Below are positions 33,842 to 45,171 of a stretch of DNA of 64,000 nucleotides, in pieces; positions within the stretch are counted from its first letter, which is position 1, and the number at the start of each line of letters is the position of its first letter. Source of the DNA: Dama dama. Its lineage: Eukaryota > Chordata > Mammalia > Artiodactyla > Cervidae. The position numbers were made by a program, and so were the translations under genes. Location of the stretch: assembly GCF_033118175.1 (NCBI RefSeq), contig NC_083701.1, positions 66,363,001 to 66,427,000 of the forward strand. The letters are read 5' to 3'. The notes under the pieces were generated by a model. The model saw only the letters and a list, made by a program, of their open reading frames with translations, was not told the DNA's origin and did not search any database.

Positions 33842-35426
33842 AAGAAATTAGGAAGATCTCAAACAACCTAACTTTACACATCAAGGAAGTAGAAAAAGAA
33901 AAAATAAAAAAGCTCAATGTTAGCAGAAGGAGGGAAGCAATAAATGTCAGATCAGAAGTAAATACAGAAAAAATAGAAAGGATTGACAAAACTAAGATAA
34001 ACAAAATTGACAAGCCTATAGCTAGATTAAGGAAAAAAGAGAGGTCTCAAAATCATAAGTGAAAGAAGAGGCACTACAACTGACACTACAGAAATACATA
34101 GAATCATAAGAGAATACTTTGAAAATTAAATGCCGACAAAGTGCAGATTCTAGGAGAAGCAGATAAGTTATTGAAACATACAACCTACCAAGACTAACCC
34201 AGAGAGAAAGAGAAAATTTAAAGAGTCCAATGACAAGAGAATGAATTATTAATCAAAACACTTCCAACAGAGGCAATCCGGACCAGATGTCTTCAGTGAA
34301 TAATTCTATCAAATATTTGAAAAGAATTAAGGCCAATAATTCACAAATTCTTCCAAAATATTGAGGAATAGGAAACACTCCCAAACTCTTTCTATAAAAT
34401 CAGCCTTACTTTGATACTGAAACCAAATAAGGATGCCACAAGAAAACTATAGACCAATATCCCTGATGTATATACATGCAAAAAGTGTCAACAAAACATT
34501 AGCAAACAAAATTCAAGAACACTGTAACAGAATTCTATGCTATGACCAAGTGGGATTTATCCCTAGGATGTGAGACTGGTTCAACACATGCAAATCAATA
34601 AATGTAACATATCACATCAATAAAATGAAAGATAAAACCTACATGAATAATTAAATGCAAAAAAAGCATTTGGCAAATCAACATTCTTTCATGATAAAAA
34701 CCCTTAACAAATTAGGTATAGAAGGAATGTAACTTAACATAATAGAGACCATTATTCAACATAATCACAGATAATACTATACTCAATGGAGAAAAACTGA
34801 AAGTGTTTCCTCTAGGAATAGGGACAAGATGAGGATGCCCACTCTCATCACTTTTATTCAAACTAGTACTGAAAATCCTAGCTAGAGCAATTAGGCAAAT
34901 AACAGTTATCTAAATTGAAAATGAAGAAGTGAAGTTGTCACAATTTGCTGGTGATATGATCTTATATATAGGAAATATCAAAGAGTTAGTCAAAAAGCTA
35001 TCAGAATTAGTCAACAATTTTATTAAAGTGGCAAGATACAAAATCAATACATTGAAATCAATTACATTCCTTTAAAATAATGATGAAGCATTTGAAAATC
35101 TTTAAAATAATCAATTAAAAAAAATTTAAGCTCCCCAAAATTATCCCATTCACAATAGCATCAAAAGCAATAAAATATTTAAGAATACATTTAACCAAGG
35201 AAATGAAAGATTTGTACAATGAAAACTGCAAGATTTTGTTGAAACAAATTGAAGAAGACAATAAATGGAAAGACATCTTCTGTTCATGGATTGGAAAAAT
35301 TGACATACTACCTGAAGTCACTTATAGATTTAACAGAATTTCCAACAAAACATCAAAGGCAATTTTTATGGAAATAGAAGAAACAATTCTAAAATTTGTG
35401 GGGAACCAAAAAAACTAAAAAGTGAA

Positions 35427-35512
35427 GGACAAGGGAGCCTGGCCTGCTGCAGTCCATGGGGTCACAAAGATTCAGACACACGTTAGTGAACAGCGGCAAC
35501 ACAAAAGCTAAA
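35427..35512 (+). mobile_element. SINE/BovB tail fragment
   Basis: 'gggagcctggcctgctgcag', 'tccatggggtcacaaagatt' and 'cagacacacgttagtgaaca' are the shared 3' end of BovA and BovB, inserted in the L1 ORF2 relic. Confidence 0.65.
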
Positions 35513-36616
35513 TAAAGCATCCAAAGGATAAAAGCCAGCCGAAGCATTCCTAAGAGAAAAGAGCAAAGCTGGTGATATCATGCTTCCTGATTTCAAGCTA
35601 TGCTAAATAGCCATAGTAATAAAAACAGCATTATATTGGCATAATAGTAGACACATTGACCAATGGAACAGAATAAAGAGCTTAAAATTAAATCCTGGTA
35701 TTCACAGTCAACTAATATTTGACAAGGGGGCCAAGAATACTGAGTGGAGAAAGGATAGTATCTTCAACAAATGGTGCTGAGAAAACTAGAGAAACACATG
35801 CAAAACAATGAAATTGGCCCTCTATCTTATACCACTCACGAAGATTGAAACTATCAAAAAATTAAACATAAGACCTGAAACCATAAAAATCTAAGGAAAA
35901 TGTAGGAAGAAGCTCACTTATATTGGTCTTGACAATGATTTTTTGAACATGTTGAATACAAATGACAAAAGCAAAAATCAACAAATAGGACTACATCAAG
36001 CTCAAAAGTTGATGCACAGTAAAACTAACAATTAATGAAAAATAATTAATAAAAAGACAAGGAGGATGGCAGAGGAATAAAACGGGGAGATCACCTTCCT
36101 CCCCACAAATATGTAAGAAAATTCATCTGCATGTGGAACAACTTCTATCGAACACCTTCAGAATGCTGGCAGAAGACCCCAGACTTCCAAAAATGCAAGC
36201 CAATCTCCTTAGAATGAAGTAGGGGGAAAGATAAAGATTAAAAAAAAAACAAAAAAACAGAGGATTTTAGGACAGGGACATATGCCCTGGGGCGGGAACT
36301 GATAAGGTGGAAAAGTTTCCACAAACTTGGAAGCGAAAGGTGCAACAGATTAAATCCCACAATTAGCCTGAGGCTGTGGACTTTGAGGGCAACAGAGGAC
36401 TTTGGGAGAAATAACAAGGTGGAATAAGGCCAGATCTAAGCCTGAGCTGACCCCACACTGCCCACAACAGGATCAAAGTCCTTCCTAGAAATACTGGAGG
36501 GTTTTGGTGAGTTTCTTCGGGAGTCTTGGGCTACTGAGTTTTGCTTTCGCCAATAGTCTTAAGGTTTTGTCTTCTGTGCTGTGTGACCTGTGAAGTCTTG
36601 GTGCTACAGTAAGGGG

Positions 36617-36820
36617 TCAGGCTTGAATCCCTGAGGGTGGGAGACCTGAGTCCAGGACTTTGAACCACCAAAGAACTCTTGACCCCATGGAACCTTTGGC
36701 AAAAGTACTCCCAAAGACCTCCGACTCAGCACTAAGACCAAGCACCACCAAAGGCCAGCAAGCGCCAGTGCCAGACGCCCCATACCAATCCTTCAGCAAA
36801 ACAGGGCTACAACCCTGCAC
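36617..36820 (-). other. Open frame inside L1 5'UTR, not a gene
   Basis: A 67-codon antisense frame in the relatively GC-rich L1 5'UTR. L1 5'UTRs can have antisense promoter activity, but no conserved protein is recognised; listed only to explain this open stretch. Confidence 0.3.
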
Positions 36821-37344
36821 ATTAGCAGACTAGCTGAAAAAGTCATACCAAGCCCACAGACAGCCCAAAACATGCTACTGAACTTGGCACTGACCTTCGG
36901 AAAGACAAGATTCACTTACATCCACTAGAACACAAGCACACGTACCCCTAACCAGGAAAACTTCATGAACACTAGCTCAATCTCACCCACAGGCTGCAGA
37001 CTCCAAGTTAAGAGTAATGATGACCTTCCAGCCTGCAGAAAGGAGACCTCAAACACAGTAAATTAAACAAAATGAAAAGACAGAGAAACATGCAGCAGAT
37101 GAAGAAACATGGTAAAAATCCACAGGACCAAACAAATGAAAAGGAAATAGGCAGCTCAACTGAAAAAGAATTCAGAGTAATGATAGTAAAGATGATCCCA
37201 AAGTTGAAAACAAAATGGAAGCACATATAAATAGACTGGAAGCATGGATAGAGAAGATGCAAGAACTGTTTAACAAGGATATAGAAGAGTGAAAGAATAG
37301 ACAATCAGCAATGAACAATACAATAACTGAGATTAAAAATACAT

Positions 37345-37673
37345 TGAAGGTTAAAGTCGCTCAGTCATGTCTGACTACTTGCGACCCCATGGACTATAGC
37401 CTGCCAGGTTCCTCTGTCCATGAAATTCCCTAGGCAAGAATACTGGAGTGGGTTGCTATTCCCTCTTCCAGGGGATCTTCCCAACCCAGGGAGCAAGCCC
37501 AGATCTCCTGCATTGCAGGCAGATTCTTGCCCAGCTGAGCCACAAGGGAAGCCAAGAATACTGGAGTGGGTAACCTATCCTTTCTGCAGGGGATCTTCTT
37601 GAGCCAGGAGTCAAACTGGAGTCTCCTGCATTGCAGATGGATTCTTTACCAACTGAGCTATCAGGGAAGCCCC
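37345..37673 (-). mobile_element. Bov-tA SINE with duplicated tRNA-like head
   Basis: Same layout as 13297-13624: antisense A unit ('aaagtcgctcagtcatgtct'), a first tRNA-like unit ending 'cagctgagccacaagggaag' and a second ending 'caactgagctatcagggaag'. It sits exactly where the younger L1 lacks its middle. Confidence 0.88.
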
Positions 37674-38344
37674 CTAAAGAAGCCATAATTGAAAGAGATA
37701 CATGCATCCCAATGTTCAGTGTAGCACTGTTTACAATAGCTAGGACATGGAAGCAATGTAAATGTCTATCAACAGATGAATGGATAAGGAAGTTGTGATA
37801 CATGTATACAATGGACTAGTACTCATCCATAAAAAGGAATGCCTTTGAATCAGTTCTAATGAGGTGGACTAACCTAGAGCTTACTATACAGAGTGAAGTC
37901 AGAAAGAGAAAAAAAAAAATCATATATTAATACATACATATGGAATTTAGAAAGATGGTACTGATGCACCTATTTACAGGGCAACAATGGAGACACAGAT
38001 ATAGAAAACAGACCTGTGGGCAGAGTCATGGAAGGAGAGGGAGGGAAGAATTGAAAGCGTAACATTGAAATATATACATTACCATATATAAAACAGATAG
38101 CCAGCGGGAATTTGCTATATGACACAGGGAGCTCAAACTCAGGGTTCTGTAACAACCTAGAGGGGTGAAATAGGATGGGAAGTGGGAGTATAATTCAGGA
38201 GGGAGAGGACATATGTATACCTATGGCTAATTCATGTTTATTTATGGCAGAAACTAACACAATATTGTAAAGCAATTATCCTCCTAAAAGAAATAAATTA
38301 AAAATATCAAAAAAAAAAAAAAGAAAGATAAAAAAAAAGGCAAC

Positions 38345-39345
38345 CCACAGTGTGGGAGGGAAATTTTTGAAACCATATGTTGAACAATTAATGAATATAT
38401 AAAGAACTCAATCAACTTAATAACACAAAAGCAAGCAATCAAATTTTAAAATTGGCAGAATAACTAGAATGATATTTTTCCAAAGACGACGTCAAAATGG
38501 CCAAGAAACATGTGAAAACATGTTCAACATCACTACTTATCAGAGAAATGCAAGTCAAAATCATAATGAAATGTTAGTTTACATCTGTTAGAGTGGTTAT
38601 CACCAAAGAGACAGGAGAGAACCAGTGTTGACAAGACACAGTGAAAGTGAAACTCTTATATTGTTGGAAGTAATGCAAATTGGTCCTACCACTATGAAAA
38701 ACAGTATGGAGATGCCTCAAAAAATAAAACAGATCTACTATGTCTTCTAGCACTTCTGCTTCTGGGTATATACTTGTATTAAATGAAAACAGGATTTTGA
38801 TGAGATAAATGCACCCCCATGTTTATTGAAGTATTATTCACAATTGTCAAGACATGGAGACAAACCAAATTCCCATCAATAGATAAATGGATAAAAAAAA
38901 ATGTGGTATATATACATGATGGAATATTAGTCAGCAATGAGAAAAGAACATATCCTTCCATTTTCAACAACATGAATGGACTTTGAGCACATCTTGCTGA
39001 GTAAGATAAATGAGACAAAGTCAAGTACTGTCTGATATCACTTTTACGTGGAAACTATAAAAGTTAAACCTATAAAAAACAGAAAGTAAAATGATGATTA
39101 CCAGGGGGTAGTGGGGGTTGAAATCCAAGTTATAATGTTTAAGGGTACAAAATTTTAATGAGCAGTAAATAAGTCATAGATAGCTAATGCACAGTATAGT
39201 AAATATAGACAATAAAATTGTCTATATAAAGTGATAAATAACACTACCTTGGCTATCCTACTACAGTATATGAATGCATCAAAGTAACACACTGTACACC
39301 TTAAACTTTCACAATGTGGCATCTAAAATTTACTCAATAAAAATA
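38345..39345 (+). pseudogene. Old L1 ORF2 end and 3'UTR
   Basis: Continuation of the old L1 after the nested insertion: 'ttccaaagacgacgtcaaaa', 'gaaatgcaagtcaaaatcat', 'ttctgggtatatacttgtat' and 'tgttgaatg'-free ORF2 end, then the 3'UTR 'gattaccagggggtagtggg' and 'cactgtacaccttaaacttt', with AATAAA near 39336. Together with 31380-36060 it makes a near full-length but dead L1. Confidence 0.7.
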
Positions 39346-39354
39346 CATAAAGTA

Positions 39355-39722
39355 CAAAGAATAAATAACTGACACACAAAGCAATACGGATGAATCTCAA
39401 AAACATCACGTTGAGGGAAAGAAATGAGATACAAAAGAGTATGATGTCTGTGTGATGTCCACCTCCAGCTGTATCATGAGTAATAAGAGGCAAAGCTGAG
39501 CTATGATAATAGAAACTAGAAGAATCATGGCCTGGAATGAGGGAGATATGGGCAAGAAGAATTGACTGTAAAAGGTGCACAAGAAATTTTTCTGGAGTAA
39601 GTTGGAATATTCTATATCTTTATTGAAGTAGTGGTTCTATGGATGTAAACAATTGTCAGAACTCATCAAATTGTATAGCAACAACCTGTGCATTTTATTG
39701 TGTGCAAACAAAACAATAAAAA
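39355..39722 (+). repeat. Old L1 3'UTR fragment
   Basis: 'ggatgaatctcaaaaacatc', 'gtggttctatggatgtaaac', 'gtcagaactcatcaaattgt' and 'gtgcattttattgtgtgcaa' follow an L1M-type 3'UTR in sense orientation, ending in AATAAAA. Confidence 0.45.
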
Positions 39723-39732
39723 TATCCATAAG

Positions 39733-40847
39733 TTCCAGAAAAACATCTATATCTGCTTTCTTGACTATGCCAAAGCCTTTGACTGTGTGGATCACAATAA
39801 ACTGTGGAAAATTTTCTGAAAGAGATGGGAATACCAGACCACCTGACCTGCCTCTTGAGAAACCTGTATGCAGGTCAGGAAGCAACAGTTAGAACTGGAC
39901 ATGGAAAAACAGGCTGGTTCCAAATAGGAAAAGGAGCACATCAAGGCTGTATATTGTCTCCCCATTTATTTAACTTATATGCAGAGTACATCATGAGAAA
40001 TGCTGGGCTGGAAGATGCACAAGCTGGAATCAAGACTGCCAGGAGAAATATCAGTAACCTCAGATATGCAGATGACACCATCCTTATGGCAGAAAGTGAA
40101 GAAGAACTAGGGAACCTCTTGATGAAATGAAAGAGGAGAGTGAAAAAGGTGGCTTAAAGCTCAACATTCAGGAAACTAAGATCATGCCACCTGGTTTCAT
40201 CACTTCATGGCAAATAGATGGAGAAACAGTGGAAAAAGTGACTGACTTTACTTTTCTGGTCTCCAAAATCACTGCAGATAGTGATTGCAGCCATGAAATT
40301 AAAAGATGCTTACTTCTTGGGAGGAAAGTTATGACCAACCTAGACAGCATATTAAAAAGCAGAGACATTACTTTGTCAACAAAGGTCTGTCTAGTCAAGG
40401 CTATGGTTTTTCCAGTAGTCATGTATGGATGTGAGAGTTGGACTATAAAGCAAGCTGAGTGCCGAAGAATTGATGCTTTTGAACTGTGGTGTTGGAGAAG
40501 ACTCTTGAGAGTCCCTTGAACTGCAAGGAGATCTAACCAGTCCATCCTAAAGGAGATCAGTCCTGGGTGTTCATTAGAAGGACTGATGTTGAAGCTGAAA
40601 CTCCAATCCTTTGGCGACCTGATGTGAAGAGCTGACTCATTTGAAAAGACCCTGATGCTGGGAAAGATTGAGGGCAGGAGGAGAAGGGGGCGACAGAGGA
40701 TGAGATGGTTGGATGGCATCACTGACTCAATGGACATGGGTTTGGGTAAACTCCGGGAGTTGGTGATGGACAGGGAGGCCGGGTGTGCTGCGGTTCATGA
40801 GGTCGCAAAGAGTCGGACACGACTGAGCGACTGAACTGAATTGAACT
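39733..40847 (+). pseudogene. BovB (RTE LINE) copy with reverse-transcriptase region
   Basis: Sense BovB from within the reverse transcriptase to the 3' tail. It encodes LTCLLRNLYAGQEATVRTGH, then ILSPHLFNLYAEYIMRNAGL and the catalytic box RYADDTILMAESEEE (40059-40100). Later blocks are SCHEIKRC-type (here DCSHEIKRCLLLGRKVMTN) and IDAFELWCWRRLLRVP. Lesions are an extra base near 39815, a lost base near 40127 and a TGG-to-TGA stop at 40517-40519. The TSD TATCC(A/G)TAAG lies at 39723-39732 and 40848-40857. It is 5'-truncated: the endonuclease is absent. Confidence 0.88.
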
Positions 40848-40979
40848 TATCCGTAAGGAACAAAAGAAAAAATAATAATTAGGTAATTATTTAAATGCAA
40901 AATACTTTATTGGTTAAGTTTGAAGACAATTTTTACATAGGAAAATGAATAAACTATACCATTCTCTACCATCCCTTTC

Positions 40980-41510
40980 AGAAGATATATATGGAAGGAA
41001 CATGTTATAACTTATTTTATGAGGTCAGCATTACCCTAATAACAAAACCATACAAAGTCATTACCAAGGAGGAAAAATACAGACCGATATTTCTCATGAA
41101 TATAGATATAAAAATCCTTAAAAAGATATTATTAACAAGTTGAATCCAGTTATGTACAAAAAGACTTGTATACTAAGACCAAGTGAGATTTATTCCAGAT
41201 ATGTAAGGTTGAGTCAACATTTGAAGATTAATTAGCTTCATCTTATCAACAGACTGCATAAAAATATATATGATCTTATCAAAGGATGCAGAAAAGCATT
41301 TTAAGAAACCCTAACACCCACCCATTCATGGTAAAAATGTTTAGCAAACTGGGAATAGAAGAAACTTCTTCAGCTTGGTCAAATCCGACACTAATGTCAT
41401 ACTTAATGATAGTGGGGAAAATTTAGATGTTTTTCCCCTCAACTGGGGAAGAAGTAAAGGATATCTCCTCTTATCAGTTGTAGCAAATGTACTGCAATAA
41501 TTTAACATGC
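40980..41510 (+). pseudogene. Old L1 ORF2 reverse-transcriptase fragment
   Basis: 'ttatgaggtcagcattaccc', 'aataacaaaaccatacaaag', 'accaagtgagatttattcca' and 'gatgcagaaaagcattttaa' match the start of the L1 reverse transcriptase in order. Broken by stops. Confidence 0.6.
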
Positions 41511-42609
41511 TAATAACATGAAAAAGGGGGAGGCGTTCTAGGTACTCTGCTTTCTATGCTTTCTGTGTAAAAACTGTACTTTTCATGTAAATATAAAACT
41601 GATCTAAAAAGAACAGCTTTTCTAAATGGAGGGGATTGTCTCTTGAATAAATCATGTTGGGAGACGCTGGCTCACACAAAATTAAACTAGTTTGTTTACT
41701 GAAAGATGTTTCAAAACCTTTAATATGCTGATATGATCTGATTCCTCTACCAGAGAGACAGTATATACAGCTTTTCACAAACTTACTTGACTAAGAAACT
41801 TTTCTTTTTAGAGTATATCAAATGACTTCTTCTTTTCAGAACACATATTGGGAAGTACGCTTTTATAGCAGTGAACCAATGACATCTAAAAAGGTCCAGA
41901 GGCAACTGCATCTCTGTGGGTATACTTCATTACATACAACTCTTCAAATACAGTTTCTCTCAATTAGAGTGACTTTGAACTAAAAAGAAAGGCTTTATCC
42001 TGACACACCACTGTTGTTATAGACAGAGGGTAACTGCTATAGATAGATACATCAGGTCAAAAACTGAGAATAAAGTAAGCACAACAATGCACTGAATTCT
42101 GAAATGTAACTTGGGATAGGTTGGAAATTCCTCAATTAGAATTTTGTCTTCTGTCTAGGAATAATTCTTTATGAATTTTGACTCAATCTTTTGAGATTTT
42201 GGTTCCATCTTTTGAATCATTTTTCCAAGGAAGGAAACACGTTTTCAGCTGAGTGCTTTCCTCAACTTGTTTGCTGCCTATAGAAATTTGGAAGTTCAAA
42301 TACTTATTTTTTCTTCTGCACTATTTCCATCCCGTCCAGTGTAAGCTGGTGGTATTCCTAGCAATGCACTTTTCTTAAAATCTTTGTGGGTCTTCTATGA
42401 ATATTATTTTTGTCCACTCATTAAACAAAAAACATGTAGTGGAGATTTCAGCCTTTCTATACCTTGGTTTCTTATGAAACTGCTGGTCTTTTTAGAAGAC
42501 ACTGCTTGACTGAACAGCTCTCTAAAGTACTATCTCAAATCCTTCTAAAGCCTTAAAGATTTTTGCAGTTATATCCCAAGCTTTTTTATTAAAGCATGTT
42601 TTCATACAT
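41511..42609. other. 1.1 kb single-copy-like DNA, no gene
   Basis: No ruminant SINE or LINE recognised. ORF 41554-41778 minus has no recognisable domain. Confidence 0.45.
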
Positions 42610-43165
42610 CACTTATACATGAAATCTAAAACACAACACAAATGAACATGTCTGTGAAACAGAAACAGACTCATGACATAGAGAAAAGAGTTGTTGTTGC
42701 CAATGGGGTTTGCGGGAAGGAAGATTGGAAGTTTAGGATTAGCAGATGCAAACTCTAATACATAGGATGGATAAACAAAAGAGTCCTACTATTCAGCATA
42801 AGGAACTAAATTCAGTATCTTGTGATAAACCATAAAGGAAAAGAATATGAAAAAGAATATATTTATACGTAATTGAGTCACTTTGCTGTACAGCAGAAAT
42901 TAATACACTATAAATTAACTATGGGTTTCTCTGATGGCTCAGACTGAAAAGAATCTGCCCATTAATGAGGGAGACCTGGGTTCAACCCCTGGGTTGGGAA
43001 GATCCCTTGGAGAAGGGAATGGCAACCCACTCCAGTATTCTTGCCTGAAGAATCCCATGGACAGAGGAGCCTGGTGGGCTATAGTCCATAGGGTCACAAA
43101 GAATAAGACAACTGAATGACTAATACTTTCACTTTTCATAAATCAACTATACTTCAATAAAAATT
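42610..43165 (+). mobile_element. L1 3' end, SINE-interrupted
   Basis: 'gaaacagaaacagactcatg', 'acataggatggataaacaaa', 'agcataaggaactaaattca' and 'acagcagaaattaatacact', resuming after the SINE with 'aatcaactatacttcaataa'. A sense ruminant L1 3'UTR. Confidence 0.75.
42923..43137 (+). mobile_element. Bov-tA SINE nested in L1
   Basis: 'gggtttctctgatggctcag' through 'gggttcaacccctgggttgg' to 'actttcacttttc'. The TSD ATAAAT(T/C)AACTAT lies at 42910-42922 and 43138-43150. Confidence 0.93.
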
Positions 43166-43214
43166 TAAAATATGCTTCCCTAGATGTGTTCTGGATTTTA
43201 TCTTTTCCTAAAAG

Positions 43215-43560
43215 TGACTTCTTTTTTTTTTTTAACTTTGTTGTTCAGAGTGAAAAATTTCATAACCAACAAGTCATGTCTTCCTTTTACTTAACATTCT
43301 TTTCTTTATCTTATCACTCTTCTCTTGCATTTTGCTTTTATCAACAGGAGGGAAATAGGTAGCTGCTTTATCACTCTCTAAGGAAATCTCCTTATCCAGA
43401 TCATCCATTTCTTTGGTTATATTCTCTTCTTTCAGATTACAATTGGGACAGAGTCGCTCAACTCTCTGCCAGCACAGAAGACTCCCCATTTCTTAGAGTT
43501 TTTAAATGTTTCCAATAACATTTACCTCACGTTCCTTTAAATTTAACCAGCAGCCTCCTC
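43215..43560 (-). pseudogene. Possible processed pseudogene (unidentified small ORF with A-rich tail)
   Basis: On the minus strand a 71-codon frame (43489 down to 43274) begins MGSLLCWQRVERLCPNCNLK and ends KSDKIKKRMLSKRKT. It is lysine/glutamate-rich, has one CPNC pair and a charged C-terminus. About 40 bp past the stop (on the minus strand) is an A14 run (43218-43231), as expected for a retrocopied mRNA. I do not recognise the parent, see no clean TSD and no AATAAA before the run. It lies in SINE-free sequence between an L1 and the retroviral locus. It could equally be chance. Confidence 0.3.
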
Positions 43561-43679
43561 AAAGGCCATGGAGCTTCTAATAAAAGTGTTTTCAAGAAGC
43601 TTTAGGCTTTAATTAACACTATTTTCAAAGTCCTTGAAAAGTTTATACCTGGTTCTATAGCTACTCTATTTTATTCCTA

Positions 43680-43865
43680 GTTTCTGTTTCCTTTTTCTGT
43701 TTGCTGGTTTGGGGTAGCATCCCATTTCTAGGATTCAAAATCTGATACCAGCCACGTGGGTTCGAGTCCCAAGCAGGATTTTGGCTGCGTTCAAGTCCAG
43801 CACATGGGTTCAAGTTCCAATCTGAGGTAAACATTTTCACCTGGCAACCGCGAAGGGATGGGGAT
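43680..43865 (+). repeat. LTR-like sequence, left flank of retroviral locus
   Basis: Contains 'ccagccacgtgggttcgagt', 'cacatgggttcaagttccaa' and 'tctgaggtaaacattttcac'. Very similar text in the same orientation recurs at about 49480-49555. Two direct copies flanking gag-pol sequence suggest the remains of a 5' LTR. Boundaries, TATA box and primer-binding site were not found. Confidence 0.4.
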
Positions 43866-44403
43866 AAGGAAAAAAAAGGTTTAGAGTCAGGTCTTTGTCC
43901 TGAAGAGGTCCCTGGGACATCATGAGCCAAGTATACTGGGGAAAGCACTCTGCAATTGCCTGTTTATTTTTGACTAGCGGTCAACCCCGTGTGCCTATGG
44001 GAATCCAACCGCAGGTCCAGGACAGAATTATACTGTTCTCTTTGACTCTCAGGTTTTGCTCCTACATTCTTTTGCACTTGTTCATTTCTACTCTATTTCT
44101 TCTGTTAGCCCCAGAAGATGGCTTTTATTCCCCTCCCTCTAACCCTTACAAGTGCTGAACCTTTATTCCCAACTTATAACTAGACCAACTCTTGCTCATT
44201 GTCAACACCATTGGGGATATCTTCTTGCTGTTTCTTTGCGACAACTTTTGGCACTAACAAGTGGTTGGGAGACTACCTTGGAAAGGATAGCATCTAAAAT
44301 CATAAGTGCAAATCTTGACCAAATTGTGTGGTGGATTTTTACTTAAGGGTAAAATTTTGGATAGAACAGGAGTTAGAGACATTATCTCTGGTTTGGATCT
44401 GAA
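43866..44403 (+). other. Presumed retroviral leader
   Basis: About 540 bp between LTR-like sequence and the gag start. No primer-binding site or splice donor could be assigned. Short open frames here have no recognisable domain. Confidence 0.3.
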
Positions 44404-45171
44404 ATGGGTCAGGCAGTATCATTCCCAACCACTAACCCCCTGGGGCTTATCCTCCAGGATTGGGAAGGATTCAGACTACTGGGATTAAAAACAAAGAAAC
44501 TTGCTAGGCTGTGTAATCATGTTTGGCCATGATATGGGCTAGGAAACCAAGAAAAGTGGCCACTAAATGGGTTCCTGGGTTATGATACTATATTGCAGTT
44601 AGATTTACATTGTAGAAGAGAATTTAAATGCAGTGAGCTTTCATTTTTTCAAATTTTCATGGCCTCATATTTAGACAATGAGATCCAAAAGGAATTTAAG
44701 GTGTGTGTAGGTCAGAGAGATAGTTCTGATAAGGACACAAAAGATGTTTTAACTGATTTACCCTATGGGGCCATCCGAAGGTTAAATCCTTTACAAGGAG
44801 GATCCAGAGTTACTACTGGTAGGAACCATTGACTCAGTGGAAGACACAGCTAGGGATGAAAAGAGGCCCCATCCTTAATCAGGAACCTCTTTTTGCACCC
44901 TGAGTGCCCAAGGGGCCCATCCTGAGCTCCGCTAGCACAGTCAATGATATGTTACCAACCAACTGCCCCTACAGTTTTGTTTCTGAGAGAAGTTCCCAAT
45001 GGAAATCGAGGGACAATAAGGGCCTATCTACCTTTCTCAATGTCTGATCTAAGTATGGCAGAGAAGTTGGGAAGTTTTTCTGAGGATCCTGAACTTTTAC
45101 CTGACTAGGTAAAAGAATTTACCTGAGTAGTGAGATCTTTTGATCTCACCTGGGGGGGGGGGGGGGACTTA
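44404..45171 (+). pseudogene. Endogenous retrovirus gag relic, matrix to capsid N-terminal part
   Basis: Class I (gammaretrovirus-like) gag, normally the structural polyprotein. It starts MGQAVS, so glycine 2 could have been myristoylated, as in gammaretroviral matrix. A TGA interrupts codon 44, followed by an open stretch including LQLDLHCRREFKCSELSFFQ. Stops cluster near 44832-44860. The capsid start is visible in another frame at about 44977-45103 (FSMSDLSMAEKLGSFSEDP). The frame is cut by a BovB insertion at 45172. Non-functional. Confidence 0.7.
45152..45166 (+). repeat. G15 homopolymer at BovB 5' TSD
   Basis: Fifteen consecutive G at the left target-site copy; the right copy at 45895 has five. 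The run has apparently expanded after the insertion, or is an assembly artefact. Confidence 0.85.

Larger units (their letters stand above)
33265..36060 (+). pseudogene. Old L1 ORF2 relic, endonuclease to reverse transcriptase
   Basis: Degraded ORF2. The endonuclease C-terminal block reads GVNDIYRTLHLIVAECTFFS then GIFSRIDHMIGKE (33437-33540). Next comes a lysine-rich linker (33655-34062). The reverse-transcriptase region includes 'gaccaagtgggatttatccc' and 'gaatagggacaagatgagga'. The catalytic F-A-D-D box reads FAGD at about 34941-34955, so one metal-binding aspartate is lost. Many stops and frameshifts. ORF2 resumes after the younger L1 insertion, at 38345. Confidence 0.7.
36061..38327 (+). 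mobile_element. Younger L1, internally deleted, nested in old L1
   Basis: The 5' end 'ggaggatggcagaggaataa' and following text (36061-37070) match a ruminant L1 5'UTR. ORF1 starts near 37072 (MKRQRNMQQMKKHGKNPQDQ). After about 37340 the rest of ORF1 and nearly all ORF2 are missing. The ORF2 end and 3'UTR resume at 37674 ('acatgcatcccaatgttcag') and end in an A-rich tail (38310-38327). The TSD ATAAAAAGACAA at 36049-36060 is echoed by ATAAAAAAAAGGCAA at about 38329-38343. The deletion point is occupied by a SINE. Confidence 0.75.

Noticed and set aside
33655..34062. 135-codon Lys-rich ORF
   Set aside because: Part of a degraded L1 ORF2 (linker before the reverse transcriptase), not a host gene.
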